From positions 1-35,370 of the forward strand of contig JABXHN010000092.1 of NCBI GenBank assembly GCA_013373635.1: a stretch of 35,370 nucleotides of DNA. Direction: 5' to 3'. Of the stretch, positions 25,657 to 34,407 are shown in pieces (the stretch's first letter is position 1; every line of letters starts with the position of its first letter). The notes under the pieces are model-generated. The model did no database searches, was not told the DNA's origin, and worked only from the letters and a program-made list of their open reading frames with translations. This stretch comes from Flavobacteriaceae bacterium. GTDB taxonomy: Bacteria; Bacteroidota; Bacteroidia; Flavobacteriales; Flavobacteriaceae. A program made the position numbers and the translations under genes.

Positions 25657-26229
25657 TTATAAATTATCGATTACAGCAGCAATACGATTGGTTACTTCAG
25701 CAATCTCACCAATACCATCAACGGCGTAAAACTTGTTTTGTCCTTGATAAAAGTCCTTTAAAGGAGCTGTTTTATCATTGTATTCTTGAAAGCGATTTCT
25801 GATTTTAGATTCATCTTGGTCATCACTTCTTCCACTTATTTTCCCTCGTTCTAAAAGACGTTTAGTCAACTCATCTTCATCTGCTTCCAAAGCCACACAA
25901 GCATTGATTTGCATTGATTTAGTTTGTAAGAAAGCATCCAAAGCCTGAGCTTGAGCGGTTGTTCTTGGAAAACCATCAAAAATAAAACCACTAGCCTGGG
26001 GATTCTTATCCACTTCAGCTTGTAACATATCGATAGTCACTTGATCAGGTACTAAGTCTCCTTTATCCATATAGGACTTAGCGAGGTTTCCAAGTTCTGT
26101 TCCCTGAGATATATTGTATCTGAATACATCACCTGTTGAGATGTGTTTCAAATTATACTGTGTCTTTAAAAATTCTGCTTGGGTACCTTTACCAGCACCA
26201 GGTTTTCCAAATAATACTAAGTTAATCAT
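25657..26229 (-). CDS. adk: Adenylate kinase, short-LID type
   Basis: It interconverts AMP + ATP and 2 ADP. The start is the ATG complementary to 26227-26229, giving a 190-residue protein MINLVLFGKPGAGKGTQ with the P-loop at 8-17. A frame open to 26265 adds 12 residues, but its first codons lie in the promoter box and are rejected. The NMP-binding motif DGFPRT is at 85-90. The LID region (about 127-145, LERGKISGRSDDQDESKIR) is short with no zinc-ligand cysteines, as in other Bacteroidetes and in eukaryotic cytosolic enzymes. It opens a tightly packed minus-strand operon with obgE and mpl. Confidence 0.96.
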   Translation of the reverse strand: MINLVLFGKPGAGKGTQAEFLKTQYNLKHISTGDVFRYNISQGTELGNLAKSYMDKGDLVPDQVTIDMLQAEVDKNPQASGFIFDGFPRTTAQAQALDAFLQTKSMQINACVALEADEDELTKRLLERGKISGRSDDQDESKIRNRFQEYNDKTAPLKDFYQGQNKFYAVDGIGEIAEVTNRIAAVIDNL

Positions 26230-26264
26230 TGTGTAGTCGGTATTTGATTCAAAATAAGAAGCCA

Positions 26265-26272
26265 CAAAGATA
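26265..26272 (-). promoter_or_regulatory. -7 box of the adk operon
   Basis: On the minus strand the bases read TATCTTTG, an exact TAnnTTTG match, 35 bases before the adk ATG. No TTG was found at the usual distance upstream. It supports the shorter adk start. Confidence 0.5.
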
Positions 26273-26326
26273 ATGATAATATATCTCTTTTTTACCCATC
26301 TGACTGGTGATTAAGCAATAAAGCTG

Positions 26327-26334
26327 TATTTTTG
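26327..26334 (+). promoter_or_regulatory. -7 box of the purK operon
   Basis: TATTTTTG matches the consensus and lies 17 bases before the purK ATG. The -33 position has CTGG but no exact TTG. It is back to back with the adk promoter. Confidence 0.45.
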
Positions 26335-26351
26335 CTTTCCAAAGTAAAAAC

Positions 26352-27515
26352 ATGAATTATTTCTCTTCAGATTTTAAATTAGGAATTGTTGGTGGAGGAC
26401 AATTGGGAAAGATGCTCCTTTGCGAAACTCGTAAATGGGACATCTACACCAAAGTCTTGGATCCTAGTAAAGAAGCCCCATCCAGAATTGCTTCAAACGA
26501 ATTTTCAGTTGGGGATTTAATGGATTACGATACGGTTTACAATTTCGGAAAAGGTTTAGATCTTTTAACCATTGAAATTGAACACATCAACATAGAAGCC
26601 TTACAGAAATTAGAATCTGAGGGAGTTTTGGTATTCCCAAAACCTTCAAGTTTAAAACTCATTGTCGATAAGGCAAAGCAAAAAGAATTTTATAGAGAAC
26701 ACGATTTACCAACTTCTGAGTTTGAGGTGTATTGCTCTTTAGAAGAACTTCAGACTGCTGTTTCCCAGAAAAGACAATCACTTCCTTTTGTTTGGAAATC
26801 TGCTCAATTTGGATACGATGGTCAAGGAGTCAAAGTCGTTCGTTCAGCTGAAGATTTAAAAGACTTAGCTACTGACAAATGTATTGCAGAAGCATTGGTT
26901 CCTTTTGAAAAAGAGCTTGCTGTTATCGTCGCTAGAACTCCAGATGGAAACGCCACTTCTTATCCCCTAGTTGAAATGGAATTTCACCCAGAGGCCAATC
27001 AAGTTGAATACGTACTATGTCCTGCTCAAATTGATAAATCCATCGACACTAAGGCCAGAGAAATTGCGATGAAGGTTGCAGAACACTTAGACATTGTTGG
27101 ACTTTTAGCCGTTGAACTCTTTATGACTGCTTCAGGAGAAATTCTGATCAACGAAGTAGCACCAAGGCCACATAACTCTGGCCACTATACCATTGAGGCT
27201 AGTATTACGAGCCAATACGAACAGCATTTAAGAGCCATCCTAAACTTACCTCTGGGAAGTACCGATAGCGTGTTGTCAGCAGTTATGGTTAACTTAGTGG
27301 GTGAAGAGGGATATCATGGAGATGTGACCTATGAAAACATGGAGGTGATTCTAAAAGAAAAAGGAGTGAATCCACACATCTATGGAAAACGTGAAACACG
27401 CCCTTTTAGAAAGATGGGACATGTGACCATTGTGGATGAAGATTTAAAAAACGCAAGAGAAAAAGCCGCATGGGTTAAAAAAACCATACGAGTAATAAGT
27501 ACAACTAAAAAGTAA
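26352..27515 (+). CDS. purK: N5-carboxyaminoimidazole ribonucleotide synthase (PurK)
   Basis: It catalyses the ATP- and bicarbonate-dependent conversion of AIR to N5-CAIR in purine synthesis. The 387-residue ATP-grasp protein starts MNYFSSDFKLGIVGGGQLGKML, the expected N-terminal nucleotide-fold motif. It shows the ATP-grasp segment PFVWKSAQFGYDGQGVKVV and the metal-binding NEVAPRPHNSGHYTIEA stretch. Length is normal. purE follows after four bases, giving the complete two-enzyme route to CAIR in one unit. The whole unit diverges from adk across 122 bases. Confidence 0.96.
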   Translation: MNYFSSDFKLGIVGGGQLGKMLLCETRKWDIYTKVLDPSKEAPSRIASNEFSVGDLMDYDTVYNFGKGLDLLTIEIEHINIEALQKLESEGVLVFPKPSSLKLIVDKAKQKEFYREHDLPTSEFEVYCSLEELQTAVSQKRQSLPFVWKSAQFGYDGQGVKVVRSAEDLKDLATDKCIAEALVPFEKELAVIVARTPDGNATSYPLVEMEFHPEANQVEYVLCPAQIDKSIDTKAREIAMKVAEHLDIVGLLAVELFMTASGEILINEVAPRPHNSGHYTIEASITSQYEQHLRAILNLPLGSTDSVLSAVMVNLVGEEGYHGDVTYENMEVILKEKGVNPHIYGKRETRPFRKMGHVTIVDEDLKNAREKAAWVKKTIRVISTTKK

Positions 27516-27519
27516 AACT

Positions 27520-28005
27520 ATGAGTAAAGTTGCCGTTGTTATGGGATCGACAAGCGATCTTCCTGTTATGCAGGATGCTGTAGATTTCTTAAAAGAACTA
27601 GGAATTGATGTAGAAGTGGATATTGTATCTGCTCATCGTACCCCTGAAAAGCTTTTTGATTTTAGCACCAACGCTCATAAGAAAGGCATCCAAGTCATTA
27701 TTGCTGGTGCTGGAGGTGCTGCACATTTACCAGGAATGGTAGCCTCTATGTCACCACTCCCTGTTATCGGAGTTCCAGTAAAGAGCAGTAATTCCATTGA
27801 TGGTTGGGATTCTATTCTCTCTATTCTACAAATGCCAGGAGGAGTTCCAGTAGCGACTGTAGCCTTAAACGGAGCTAAAAACGCTGGTATCTTAGCTGCT
27901 CAAATCATCGGAAGCTCCAACCCTGATGTGCTTCAAAAAATAGTAGCCTACAAAGAATCACTCAAAACAAAAGTAATCGAAGGAGCTAAATCCATCAATC
28001 AATAA
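27520..28005 (+). CDS. purE: N5-carboxyaminoimidazole ribonucleotide mutase (class I PurE)
   Basis: It converts N5-CAIR made by PurK to CAIR. The 161-residue protein shows the class I features MGSTSDLPVMQDA near the start, SAHRTP at 37-42 with the catalytic histidine, and GAGGAAHLPGMVAS, where the second active-site histidine lies. The presence of purK immediately upstream confirms class I. It is four bases downstream of purK and 40 bases upstream of the M3 peptidase gene, probably the same transcript. Confidence 0.96.
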   Translation: MSKVAVVMGSTSDLPVMQDAVDFLKELGIDVEVDIVSAHRTPEKLFDFSTNAHKKGIQVIIAGAGGAAHLPGMVASMSPLPVIGVPVKSSNSIDGWDSILSILQMPGGVPVATVALNGAKNAGILAAQIIGSSNPDVLQKIVAYKESLKTKVIEGAKSINQ

Positions 28006-28045
28006 TACAATCTTTCTTTATTAAGAAACAATTCATACAAAAGCT

Positions 28046-30058
28046 ATGCAAAATCCTTTGTTAGAAGCCTTTGATCAGGCCCCCTTTTCAAAAATTAAAA
28101 CTGAACACTACAAAGAAGCTTTTGAAAAAGCCATCGAAATAGCAAGAGCTGAGATCGATGCTATTGCTCACTCTAAGAGCGAACCAACATTTGAAAATAC
28201 CATAGTTGCATTAGATCGATCAGGAGCTCAATTGGATCGCATCTCCTCTATTTTTTTTAATCTCAATTCAGCAGAAACCAGTACTGAAATTCAAGAAATA
28301 GCACAAGAAATCTCACCATGGTTAAGCGCATTTAAAAACGATATTATACTCCATCAACCCTTATTTGAGAGAGTAAAGGCTGTAGTTGATCAAAACTTGG
28401 AATTGGATGCTGAATCTCAAATGCTACTTGAAAAACAATACAAAAGTTTTACCAGAAATGGTGCCCTTCTCGATTTAGAAAAACAAAAGGAACTCCGAGC
28501 CATTGATGAGCAATTATCCAAATTGTCTTTAGAGTTTGGTCAACATGTACTTGCAGATTCTAACGCCTATGAACTACTCATTGAAAATGAAGAAGATCTA
28601 GAAGGACTTCCAGAAGGGTTTATCGAAATGGCAAAGGCTGCTGCAGATGAAAAAGAACTCAATGGTTGGCTCATCACCTTATCCTACCCTAGCTATGTGC
28701 CTTTTATGAAATTCTCTAAAAAAAGAGCTCTAAGAGAAAAACTCTACAGAGCTTTCTCCGCTAGAGGATTTCAAGACAATGAAAATAACAACACAAAAAT
28801 CATTCAATCCATTGTCAAATTGAGATATGATAGAGCTCAATTATTGGGATATGAGTCACATGCACATTATATCCTAGAAGAACGTATGGCTGAATCTCCA
28901 AAAAAAGTTTTTGAGTTCCTAGAACAACTGAGCATAAAAGCAAAACCAGCAGCAGAAAGAGAATTTAAATCCCTTAGTGAATACGCTGCTAAAGACGGTA
29001 TCGATCAATTGCAAAAATGGGATGCGGCCTATTATTCTGAAAAACTCAAGAAGGAAAAATTTGAATTGGACGATGAAGTTTTAAAACCATATTTCGAATT
29101 AGATCGTGTTATTGACGGAGTTTTTAAAGTCGCTCAAAAACTATACGGTCTTGAATTCAAAGCCAACAATCAAGTAGAAGTATACCATCCAGAAGTTAAA
29201 ACATATGATGTGATTGATGATCATGGAAAGGAAGTAGCTCTTTTTTACGCAGATTTTCACCCCAGAGCTGGAAAAAGAGATGGGGCCTGGATGACTTCTT
29301 ATAAATCACAATACAAAACAAAGTCAGAGAACATTAGACCTCACGTCTCTATCGTTTGTAATTTCACTAAACCAACAGCATCGAAGCCTTCATTACTCAC
29401 TTTTAATGAAGTGACGACTTTATTTCATGAGTTTGGACATGCGCTCCACGGAATGCTTGCAAACACTCAGTATAAGAGTTTATCAGGAACCTCTGTTTCA
29501 TGGGACTTTGTAGAATTACCTTCTCAAATTCTCGAAAATTGGTGTTATGAAAAAGAAGCCTTAGAACTTTTTGCAAAACACTATCAAAGTGATGAACTCA
29601 TTCCGTTAACTCTTGTTAAAAAAATTAAAGAAGCTTCCAATTTTATGGAAGGATTAGCCACCATGAGACAACTCAGCTTTGGTCTTTTGGATATGAAATG
29701 GCACAGTACAAATCCCAATGAATTACCTACATCAATTGAAGAAGTTGAAGCCTCTGTATTTGAGCTTACTGATTTGTATCCACAAGTAGATAAAAGCTGT
29801 ATGAGCACCGCTTTTTCTCACATTTTTCAAGGAGGTTATTCAGCGGGATACTACAGCTACAAATGGGCTGAGGTATTGGATGCCGATGCCTTTGCTTTCT
29901 TTAAAGAAAAAGGAATTTTTGACAAAGAAGTCGCTTCCTTGTTTAAAGAGCAGATCCTCTCCAAAGGAGGTACTGCAAAACCGATGGAACTCTACAGGAA
30001 CTTTAGAGGAAAAGAACCGAGTATCGAGGCTTTACTAAAGCGCTCTGGCCTTCTTTAG
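28046..30058 (+). CDS. M3-family zinc metallopeptidase (oligopeptidase A / dipeptidyl carboxypeptidase type)
   Basis: This is a predicted intracellular peptidase that cuts short peptides inside a closed cavity. The 670-residue protein begins MQNPLLEAFDQAPFSKIKTEHYKEAFEKAI, a typical start for the PrlC/Dcp branch. It has the zinc motif FHEFGHALHGML with HEFGH at 461-465 and the third ligand glutamate in ELPSQILENW about 25 residues later. The downstream GGYSAGYYSYKWAEVLDADAF region supplies the substrate-binding tyrosines of the family. There is no signal peptide. Oligopeptidase A and dipeptidyl carboxypeptidase cannot be separated with certainty from sequence alone. It ends five bases from the convergent rhodanese gene. 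Confidence 0.9.
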   Translation: MQNPLLEAFDQAPFSKIKTEHYKEAFEKAIEIARAEIDAIAHSKSEPTFENTIVALDRSGAQLDRISSIFFNLNSAETSTEIQEIAQEISPWLSAFKNDIILHQPLFERVKAVVDQNLELDAESQMLLEKQYKSFTRNGALLDLEKQKELRAIDEQLSKLSLEFGQHVLADSNAYELLIENEEDLEGLPEGFIEMAKAAADEKELNGWLITLSYPSYVPFMKFSKKRALREKLYRAFSARGFQDNENNNTKIIQSIVKLRYDRAQLLGYESHAHYILEERMAESPKKVFEFLEQLSIKAKPAAEREFKSLSEYAAKDGIDQLQKWDAAYYSEKLKKEKFELDDEVLKPYFELDRVIDGVFKVAQKLYGLEFKANNQVEVYHPEVKTYDVIDDHGKEVALFYADFHPRAGKRDGAWMTSYKSQYKTKSENIRPHVSIVCNFTKPTASKPSLLTFNEVTTLFHEFGHALHGMLANTQYKSLSGTSVSWDFVELPSQILENWCYEKEALELFAKHYQSDELIPLTLVKKIKEASNFMEGLATMRQLSFGLLDMKWHSTNPNELPTSIEEVEASVFELTDLYPQVDKSCMSTAFSHIFQGGYSAGYYSYKWAEVLDADAFAFFKEKGIFDKEVASLFKEQILSKGGTAKPMELYRNFRGKEPSIEALLKRSGLL

Positions 30059-30063
30059 GAGGA

Positions 30064-30480
30064 CTACTTAGAAGCTGAGTACGCATTGTAACCTCCTTCA
30101 AGGTTAACAACTTTATAGCCTAAGGCGGACAACGCTTTTGAGGCATTCATCGAACGCTTACCTGATCTGCAGTAGAGGTAAAGTGTTTTATCGGTGTTCA
30201 AATCTTTAATTTGATCTGTAAAGTTCTCGTCAAAGAAATTGATATTTAAAGCATTTTCAACGTGTCCTGCTTGATATTCTTCTGGAGTTCTCACATCGAT
30301 TAACATAATTTCATCCATTTGAACCTCATCGAGCACACTGATCGGGTGTGAACTCATAGTGACAGTCGCAGTTGCTTCTTCAGTTTTGGTAGATTGATTA
30401 GCATCTGATGATTGTTGTCCATTACAAGCAAACAAGCTCATCACTAAAATCAGGGCGATATAGGTATTTAATTTTTTCAT
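30064..30480 (-). CDS. Rhodanese-domain lipoprotein
   Basis: The 138-residue protein is a lipoprotein (signal peptide ending LFAC, cysteine 19) with a short polar linker and a single rhodanese domain. The active loop is YCRSGKRS with the catalytic cysteine at 104, and the domain entry motif IDVRTPEEYQAGHVENALNI lies at 61-80. The loop is intact, so sulfur-transfer or persulfide chemistry in the periplasm is possible; single-domain envelope rhodaneses often have no known substrate. It lies 45 bases downstream of the UbiA-like gene on the same strand, but no functional link is evident. Confidence 0.88.
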   Translation of the reverse strand: MKKLNTYIALILVMSLFACNGQQSSDANQSTKTEEATATVTMSSHPISVLDEVQMDEIMLIDVRTPEEYQAGHVENALNINFFDENFTDQIKDLNTDKTLYLYCRSGKRSMNASKALSALGYKVVNLEGGYNAYSASK

Positions 30481-30525
30481 GATATAATTTTATAGAGATT
30501 ATTTAAAATTCGAAGAATGAAGATA

Positions 30526-31329
30526 CTAATAATTTAACAAAAGTGCATCAATAAAAGCATAAGCAATTGGAATGCTTTCAACCCAAAATTCAGTAAATAC
30601 TCTTTTGCGTTCGCTATTGGAATAGGCAAGCGCCAATATGAGAAGTAAAGTGATAAAAATCACAAGAGCTATGGGTTTTAATTCTAAGTAAAGAGAACTC
30701 AATAGCCACAACAACACCAATAAATAGCCTAAGTTTTTTACTCCATTGACTCCAAGTGATTGAGCTAGTGTGTTTAGCGAATTATCATCGTATTTCAAAT
30801 CGCGAATTTCGAAGGGAATCATTAAAATGAGTACCAGAATAAATCGCTGTACAAACTCGATTATTAGAAAATCGGTCGATTGATCAATCAAGGGCAAAAG
30901 TGTGGTCATTCCTGCCCATACCAATGCGACAATATAAATTTTAATTCTCGATAGGTTTCTAAAATTGGGTAGCGATGGAATAAATGGAATGGTGTATAAA
31001 TAAATCAAGAATCCCATGAGCAAGACCAAAAGAATCTGATTGTAAGTCAGCTCAAAAAGTGCTAATACAGACATTCCAATAGAAAAAATAGAGATTAATA
31101 ATAGCGGTATCATCACTCGTCTTGAACTGATAAAATACCTCTTGACTTCTAAGCCGTATTTAATGAAATTATAGGCTACAATCGATCCAAAAAATACCAA
31201 TTCATAAAGTGCCTTTTGGTATTCAATTTCATGAGATTTAATACTGATATACAAAAGTGAACTAACAGCTAGAGCAATGTGAATGCTGCTTTTGAGATAG
31301 ATCCTAAAAAGATAAGCCAATAGCTTCAT
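30526..31329 (-). CDS. UbiA-like polytopic membrane protein
   Basis: The 267-residue protein is very hydrophobic, with about seven to eight membrane segments. It resembles UbiA-type prenyltransferases in its second half: EIRDLKYDDNSLNTLAQSLG (174-193) matches the second aspartate-rich loop, DxxxD followed by TL and LG. The first aspartate-rich motif expected in the N-terminal half is missing; the equivalent site may be YNFIKYG (53-59). Without it, normal prenyl-diphosphate binding is doubtful, so I call it UbiA-like and not a prenyltransferase. Its start lies four bases after a -7-like box. It is divergent from gcvP. No quinone-biosynthesis gene is adjacent. Confidence 0.65.
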   Translation of the reverse strand: MKLLAYLFRIYLKSSIHIALAVSSLLYISIKSHEIEYQKALYELVFFGSIVAYNFIKYGLEVKRYFISSRRVMIPLLLISIFSIGMSVLALFELTYNQILLVLLMGFLIYLYTIPFIPSLPNFRNLSRIKIYIVALVWAGMTTLLPLIDQSTDFLIIEFVQRFILVLILMIPFEIRDLKYDDNSLNTLAQSLGVNGVKNLGYLLVLLWLLSSLYLELKPIALVIFITLLLILALAYSNSERKRVFTEFWVESIPIAYAFIDALLLNY

Positions 31330-31333
31330 CTTT

Positions 31334-31341
31334 CAAAAGTA
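31334..31341 (-). promoter_or_regulatory. -7 box directly before the UbiA-like gene
   Basis: The minus strand reads TACTTTTG, an exact consensus match, followed by four bases (AAAG) and the ATG at 31329. No TTG was found at the usual upstream distance. The geometry suggests a leaderless transcript. Confidence 0.45.
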
Positions 31342-31427
31342 TAGAAAAGTTAATAACCACTCTCATTTTGTTAAAAAATAGATGCCATAAGATGCTTTTA
31401 TTTTCTTAATAATATATTCATTATATG

Positions 31428-31435
31428 TACTTTTG
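31428..31435 (+). promoter_or_regulatory. -7 box of gcvP
   Basis: TACTTTTG matches the consensus 27 bases before the ATG at 31463. No TTG lies at the right upstream distance. It excludes the upstream ATG at 31433 as a start, since that codon overlaps the box. Confidence 0.45.
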
Positions 31436-31462
31436 CTCCATTATTTTAAACTGAGCTATAAC

Positions 31463-34303
31463 ATGAATACAGACGTTTTTAACAGAAGGCATATCGGGGT
31501 TCACAATGAAGATCTAAGCAGCATGCTTGAAGCCCTATCGGTGAGTAGTTTAGATCAACTTGTCGAACAAACAATTCCGAGTGATATTCGCCTTTCCACC
31601 CCTCTTGAATTAGAACGTCCTTTAAGTGAATTCGATTATTTGACTCACTTAGAAGAACTCTCTAACAAAAACAAACTCTTTAAAACTTACATTGGATTAG
31701 GCTATCATCATACGATTACTCCTTCGGTGATTAAGCGAAACATCTTAGAAAACCCAGGATGGTATACTGCCTATACTCCGTATCAAGCGGAGCTTTCACA
31801 AGGTCGTTTAGAAGCTCTTTTAAACTTCCAAACTGCAATTGGAGATTTGACTGGAATGAAACTCGCTAATGCTTCTCTATTAGATGAAGGAACTGCTGCT
31901 GCTGAAGCGATGAGTATGCTTTTTGGTCTTAGAACTAGAGATCAGAAGAAAGTGGATGCCGTTAAGTTTTTTGTAGATGAAACAGTACTTCCTCAAACAC
32001 TATCCATCTTAAAAACACGTTCGAATCCTATTGGAATTGAACTTGTAGTTGGTAATGCTGCATCATTTGATTTTTCAGAAGAATACTTTGCATGTCTATT
32101 ACAATACCCTTCATCATTAGGTGAAATTAATGACTATAGAGATTTTGTTTCCAATGCAAAAGAAAAAGACATAAAAGTAGCTGTAGCTGCGGACTTAATG
32201 TCTTTAGTACTACTTAGCCCTCCAGGAGAATGGGGTGCAGATGTCGTTGTTGGTACCACTCAACGATTTGGAATTCCTTTGGGATATGGTGGTCCTCATG
32301 CAGCTTATTTTGCAACACACGATGAGTACAAACGCTCAATCCCTGGTAGAATTATTGGAGTGACAAAAGATGCCGATGGCAATAGAGCCCTTAGAATGGC
32401 ACTTCAAACTCGTGAACAACACATTAAAAGAGATAAGGCTACTTCTAACATTTGTACTGCACAGGTTCTTTTAGCGGTGATGGCAGGTATGTATGCTGTA
32501 TATCACGGTCCAAAAGGATTGAACTATATCGCTTCTAAGATTCATCAAAACACTAAAGACTTAGCTCTTGGTTTAAAAAATATGGGGATTGAACTCCTCA
32601 ATAGATCCTATTTTGATACCCTACTTGTGAATGCAGATCAAAAAGCTGTTAAAGCTGCTGCCGAAGCGGAGGAAGTCAATTTCTTATACACTGAAAAAGG
32701 AATTGGAATTTCAATCAATGAAACGACAACTAGAGAGGACTTAGATCAAATCCTCAGTATTTTCTCAAAAGCTCTAAATATTGAGAAAGCTTCCTTACAA
32801 ACCAATGAGGAAGAAGTCATTCCATCTGAACTTCAAAGAACCTCAGAGTTCTTACTCAATGAGGTCTTTAGAAGTTATCATTCAGAAACTGATTTGATGC
32901 GCTATATCAAATCTTTAGAACGCAAAGATTTATCACTAACCCACTCTATGATTTCTTTGGGATCCTGTACGATGAAACTCAATGCCGCATCTGAATTATT
33001 GCCTTTAAGTGATTCGAGATGGGCTTCAATTCATCCATTAGTTCCAAAAGAACAAGCGATGGGATATATTGAGATGCTTCAAGAACTCGAACGTCAATTA
33101 GCAGTAATCACTGGTTTTGAGGCCACTTCACTTCAACCAAACTCTGGAGCTCAGGGAGAATTTGCAGGTCTGATGGTGATACGTGCCTACCACAAATCAA
33201 GAGGAGAATCACATCGAAATATTTGTTTGATTCCTGCCTCTGCTCACGGCACAAATCCAGCATCGGCAGTGATGGCTGGTATGAAAGTTGTCGTAACTAA
33301 AACTGACGATAAAGGAAATATCGACCTTGAAGATTTAGAGGCAAAAGCAATTCAACATTCTGAGAATTTAGCAGCGTTGATGATTACCTACCCTTCTACT
33401 CACGGAGTGTTTGAATCCTCTATAAAACAAATTACAAAACTGATTCACGATCACGGTGGTCAAGTCTACATGGACGGAGCCAATATGAATGCTCAAGTTG
33501 GATTGACGAATCCCGCGACAATTGGAGCGGATGTATGTCACCTCAACCTCCACAAGACCTTCGCTATCCCTCATGGAGGTGGTGGACCTGGCGTAGGGCC
33601 AATTTGCGTTGCTCCACAACTCAAACCATTTTTAGCGGGGCACCCATTGATGGAGTTAGGGCATGAAAATGAAACAGAAGCGATTTCTGCGGCTCCCTAT
33701 GGTTCAGCACTCGTATGCTTAATTTCGTATGGTTATATCAAGATGTTAGGAGAAGAAGGATTAACACAATCCACAAAAATTGCAATTCTCAACGCCAACT
33801 ATATGAAACATCGTTTGGAGTCTGAATTCCAAATTCTCTATACAGGAGAACAAGGTAGAGCTGCTCATGAAATGATCATCGACTGCCGTCCATTTAAAGA
33901 ATACGGAATCGAGGTTGTCGATATTGCAAAGCGATTGATGGATTACGGATTCCACGCTCCAACAATGTCATTCCCAGTACCTGGGACGATGATGATTGAA
34001 CCCACTGAAAGTGAAAGCAAAGGAGAATTAGATCGATTCTGCGACGCCTTGATAAGCATTAGCGCTGAAATCAAACAATGCTCAAAGGATCAAGAACACA
34101 ATCCATTAAAAAATGCTCCACATACGGAACGCATGTTGACTTCAGACGAATGGAACTTACCCTATTCCAGAAAAACAGCCGCATTTCCTTTAGACTATAT
34201 CGCTCATAACAAATTCTGGCCTAGTGTCAGAAGAGTCGATGATGCTTATGGAGATCGAAACCTAATTTGCAGTTGTAATCCTATCTCGGATTACGAAGAA
34301 TAA
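31463..34303 (+). CDS. gcvP: Glycine dehydrogenase (decarboxylating), P-protein of the glycine cleavage system
   Basis: The pyridoxal-phosphate enzyme decarboxylates glycine and passes the aminomethyl group to the lipoyl arm of GcvH. The single-chain form (both halves fused) is 946 residues from the ATG at 31463, MNTDVFNRRHIG. Conserved blocks are GLGYHHTITPSVIKRNILENP near the start, LDEGTAAAEAM, SLGSCTMKLNAA, and NLHKTFAIPHGGGGPG with the cofactor lysine at about 698. The C-terminal FPVPGTMMIEPTESE is present too. A longer frame from 31433 begins inside the promoter and is rejected. gcvT and gcvH are not in the window, and no glycine riboswitch was recognised upstream. It ends in a good terminator. 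Confidence 0.97.
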   Translation: MNTDVFNRRHIGVHNEDLSSMLEALSVSSLDQLVEQTIPSDIRLSTPLELERPLSEFDYLTHLEELSNKNKLFKTYIGLGYHHTITPSVIKRNILENPGWYTAYTPYQAELSQGRLEALLNFQTAIGDLTGMKLANASLLDEGTAAAEAMSMLFGLRTRDQKKVDAVKFFVDETVLPQTLSILKTRSNPIGIELVVGNAASFDFSEEYFACLLQYPSSLGEINDYRDFVSNAKEKDIKVAVAADLMSLVLLSPPGEWGADVVVGTTQRFGIPLGYGGPHAAYFATHDEYKRSIPGRIIGVTKDADGNRALRMALQTREQHIKRDKATSNICTAQVLLAVMAGMYAVYHGPKGLNYIASKIHQNTKDLALGLKNMGIELLNRSYFDTLLVNADQKAVKAAAEAEEVNFLYTEKGIGISINETTTREDLDQILSIFSKALNIEKASLQTNEEEVIPSELQRTSEFLLNEVFRSYHSETDLMRYIKSLERKDLSLTHSMISLGSCTMKLNAASELLPLSDSRWASIHPLVPKEQAMGYIEMLQELERQLAVITGFEATSLQPNSGAQGEFAGLMVIRAYHKSRGESHRNICLIPASAHGTNPASAVMAGMKVVVTKTDDKGNIDLEDLEAKAIQHSENLAALMITYPSTHGVFESSIKQITKLIHDHGGQVYMDGANMNAQVGLTNPATIGADVCHLNLHKTFAIPHGGGGPGVGPICVAPQLKPFLAGHPLMELGHENETEAISAAPYGSALVCLISYGYIKMLGEEGLTQSTKIAILNANYMKHRLESEFQILYTGEQGRAAHEMIIDCRPFKEYGIEVVDIAKRLMDYGFHAPTMSFPVPGTMMIEPTESESKGELDRFCDALISISAEIKQCSKDQEHNPLKNAPHTERMLTSDEWNLPYSRKTAAFPLDYIAHNKFWPSVRRVDDAYGDRNLICSCNPISDYEE

Positions 34304-34315
34304 AACATTGATTTT

Positions 34316-34358
34316 AAAAGGCTTGTAAGAGTTTATCTCATTCTCTACAAGCCTTTTT
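34316..34358 (+). terminator. Rho-independent terminator of gcvP
   Basis: Arms AAAAGGCTTGTA (34316-34327) and TACAAGCCTTTT (34346-34357) form a 12-base-pair stem with an 18-base loop, where GAG/CTC can extend the pairing, followed by a short T-run. It lies 13 bases after the stop. Confidence 0.88.
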
Positions 34359-34380
34359 ATCGGTTTTATTCAAATTAATT

Positions 34381-34388
34381 TACCTTTG
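34381..34388 (+). promoter_or_regulatory. -7 box of the ketoacyl-ACP synthase gene
   Basis: TACCTTTG is an exact consensus match, 19 bases before the ATG at 34408 and just after the gcvP terminator. No clear TTG precedes it at the right distance. Confidence 0.45.
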
Positions 34389-34407
34389 TGTGAAGATAAC
34401 GTCAATT

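Noticed and set aside
26230-26265. Twelve extra N-terminal residues on adenylate kinase
   Set aside because: The family starts a few residues before the P-loop, and the extension begins in the promoter box.
28013-28028. Hairpin TTTCTT-TATT-AAGAAA between purE and the M3 peptidase gene
   Set aside because: A six-base AT-rich stem with no U-run is expected by chance in this DNA, and the gap is only 40 bases.
31433-31462. Longer gcvP frame from 31433
   Set aside because: The ATG lies inside TACTTTTG, the probable -7 box; MNTDVFNRRHIG at 31463 fits the family start.
31330-31462. Glycine riboswitch upstream of gcvP
   Set aside because: The region is AT-rich and short, and the conserved glycine-aptamer core sequences were not found.
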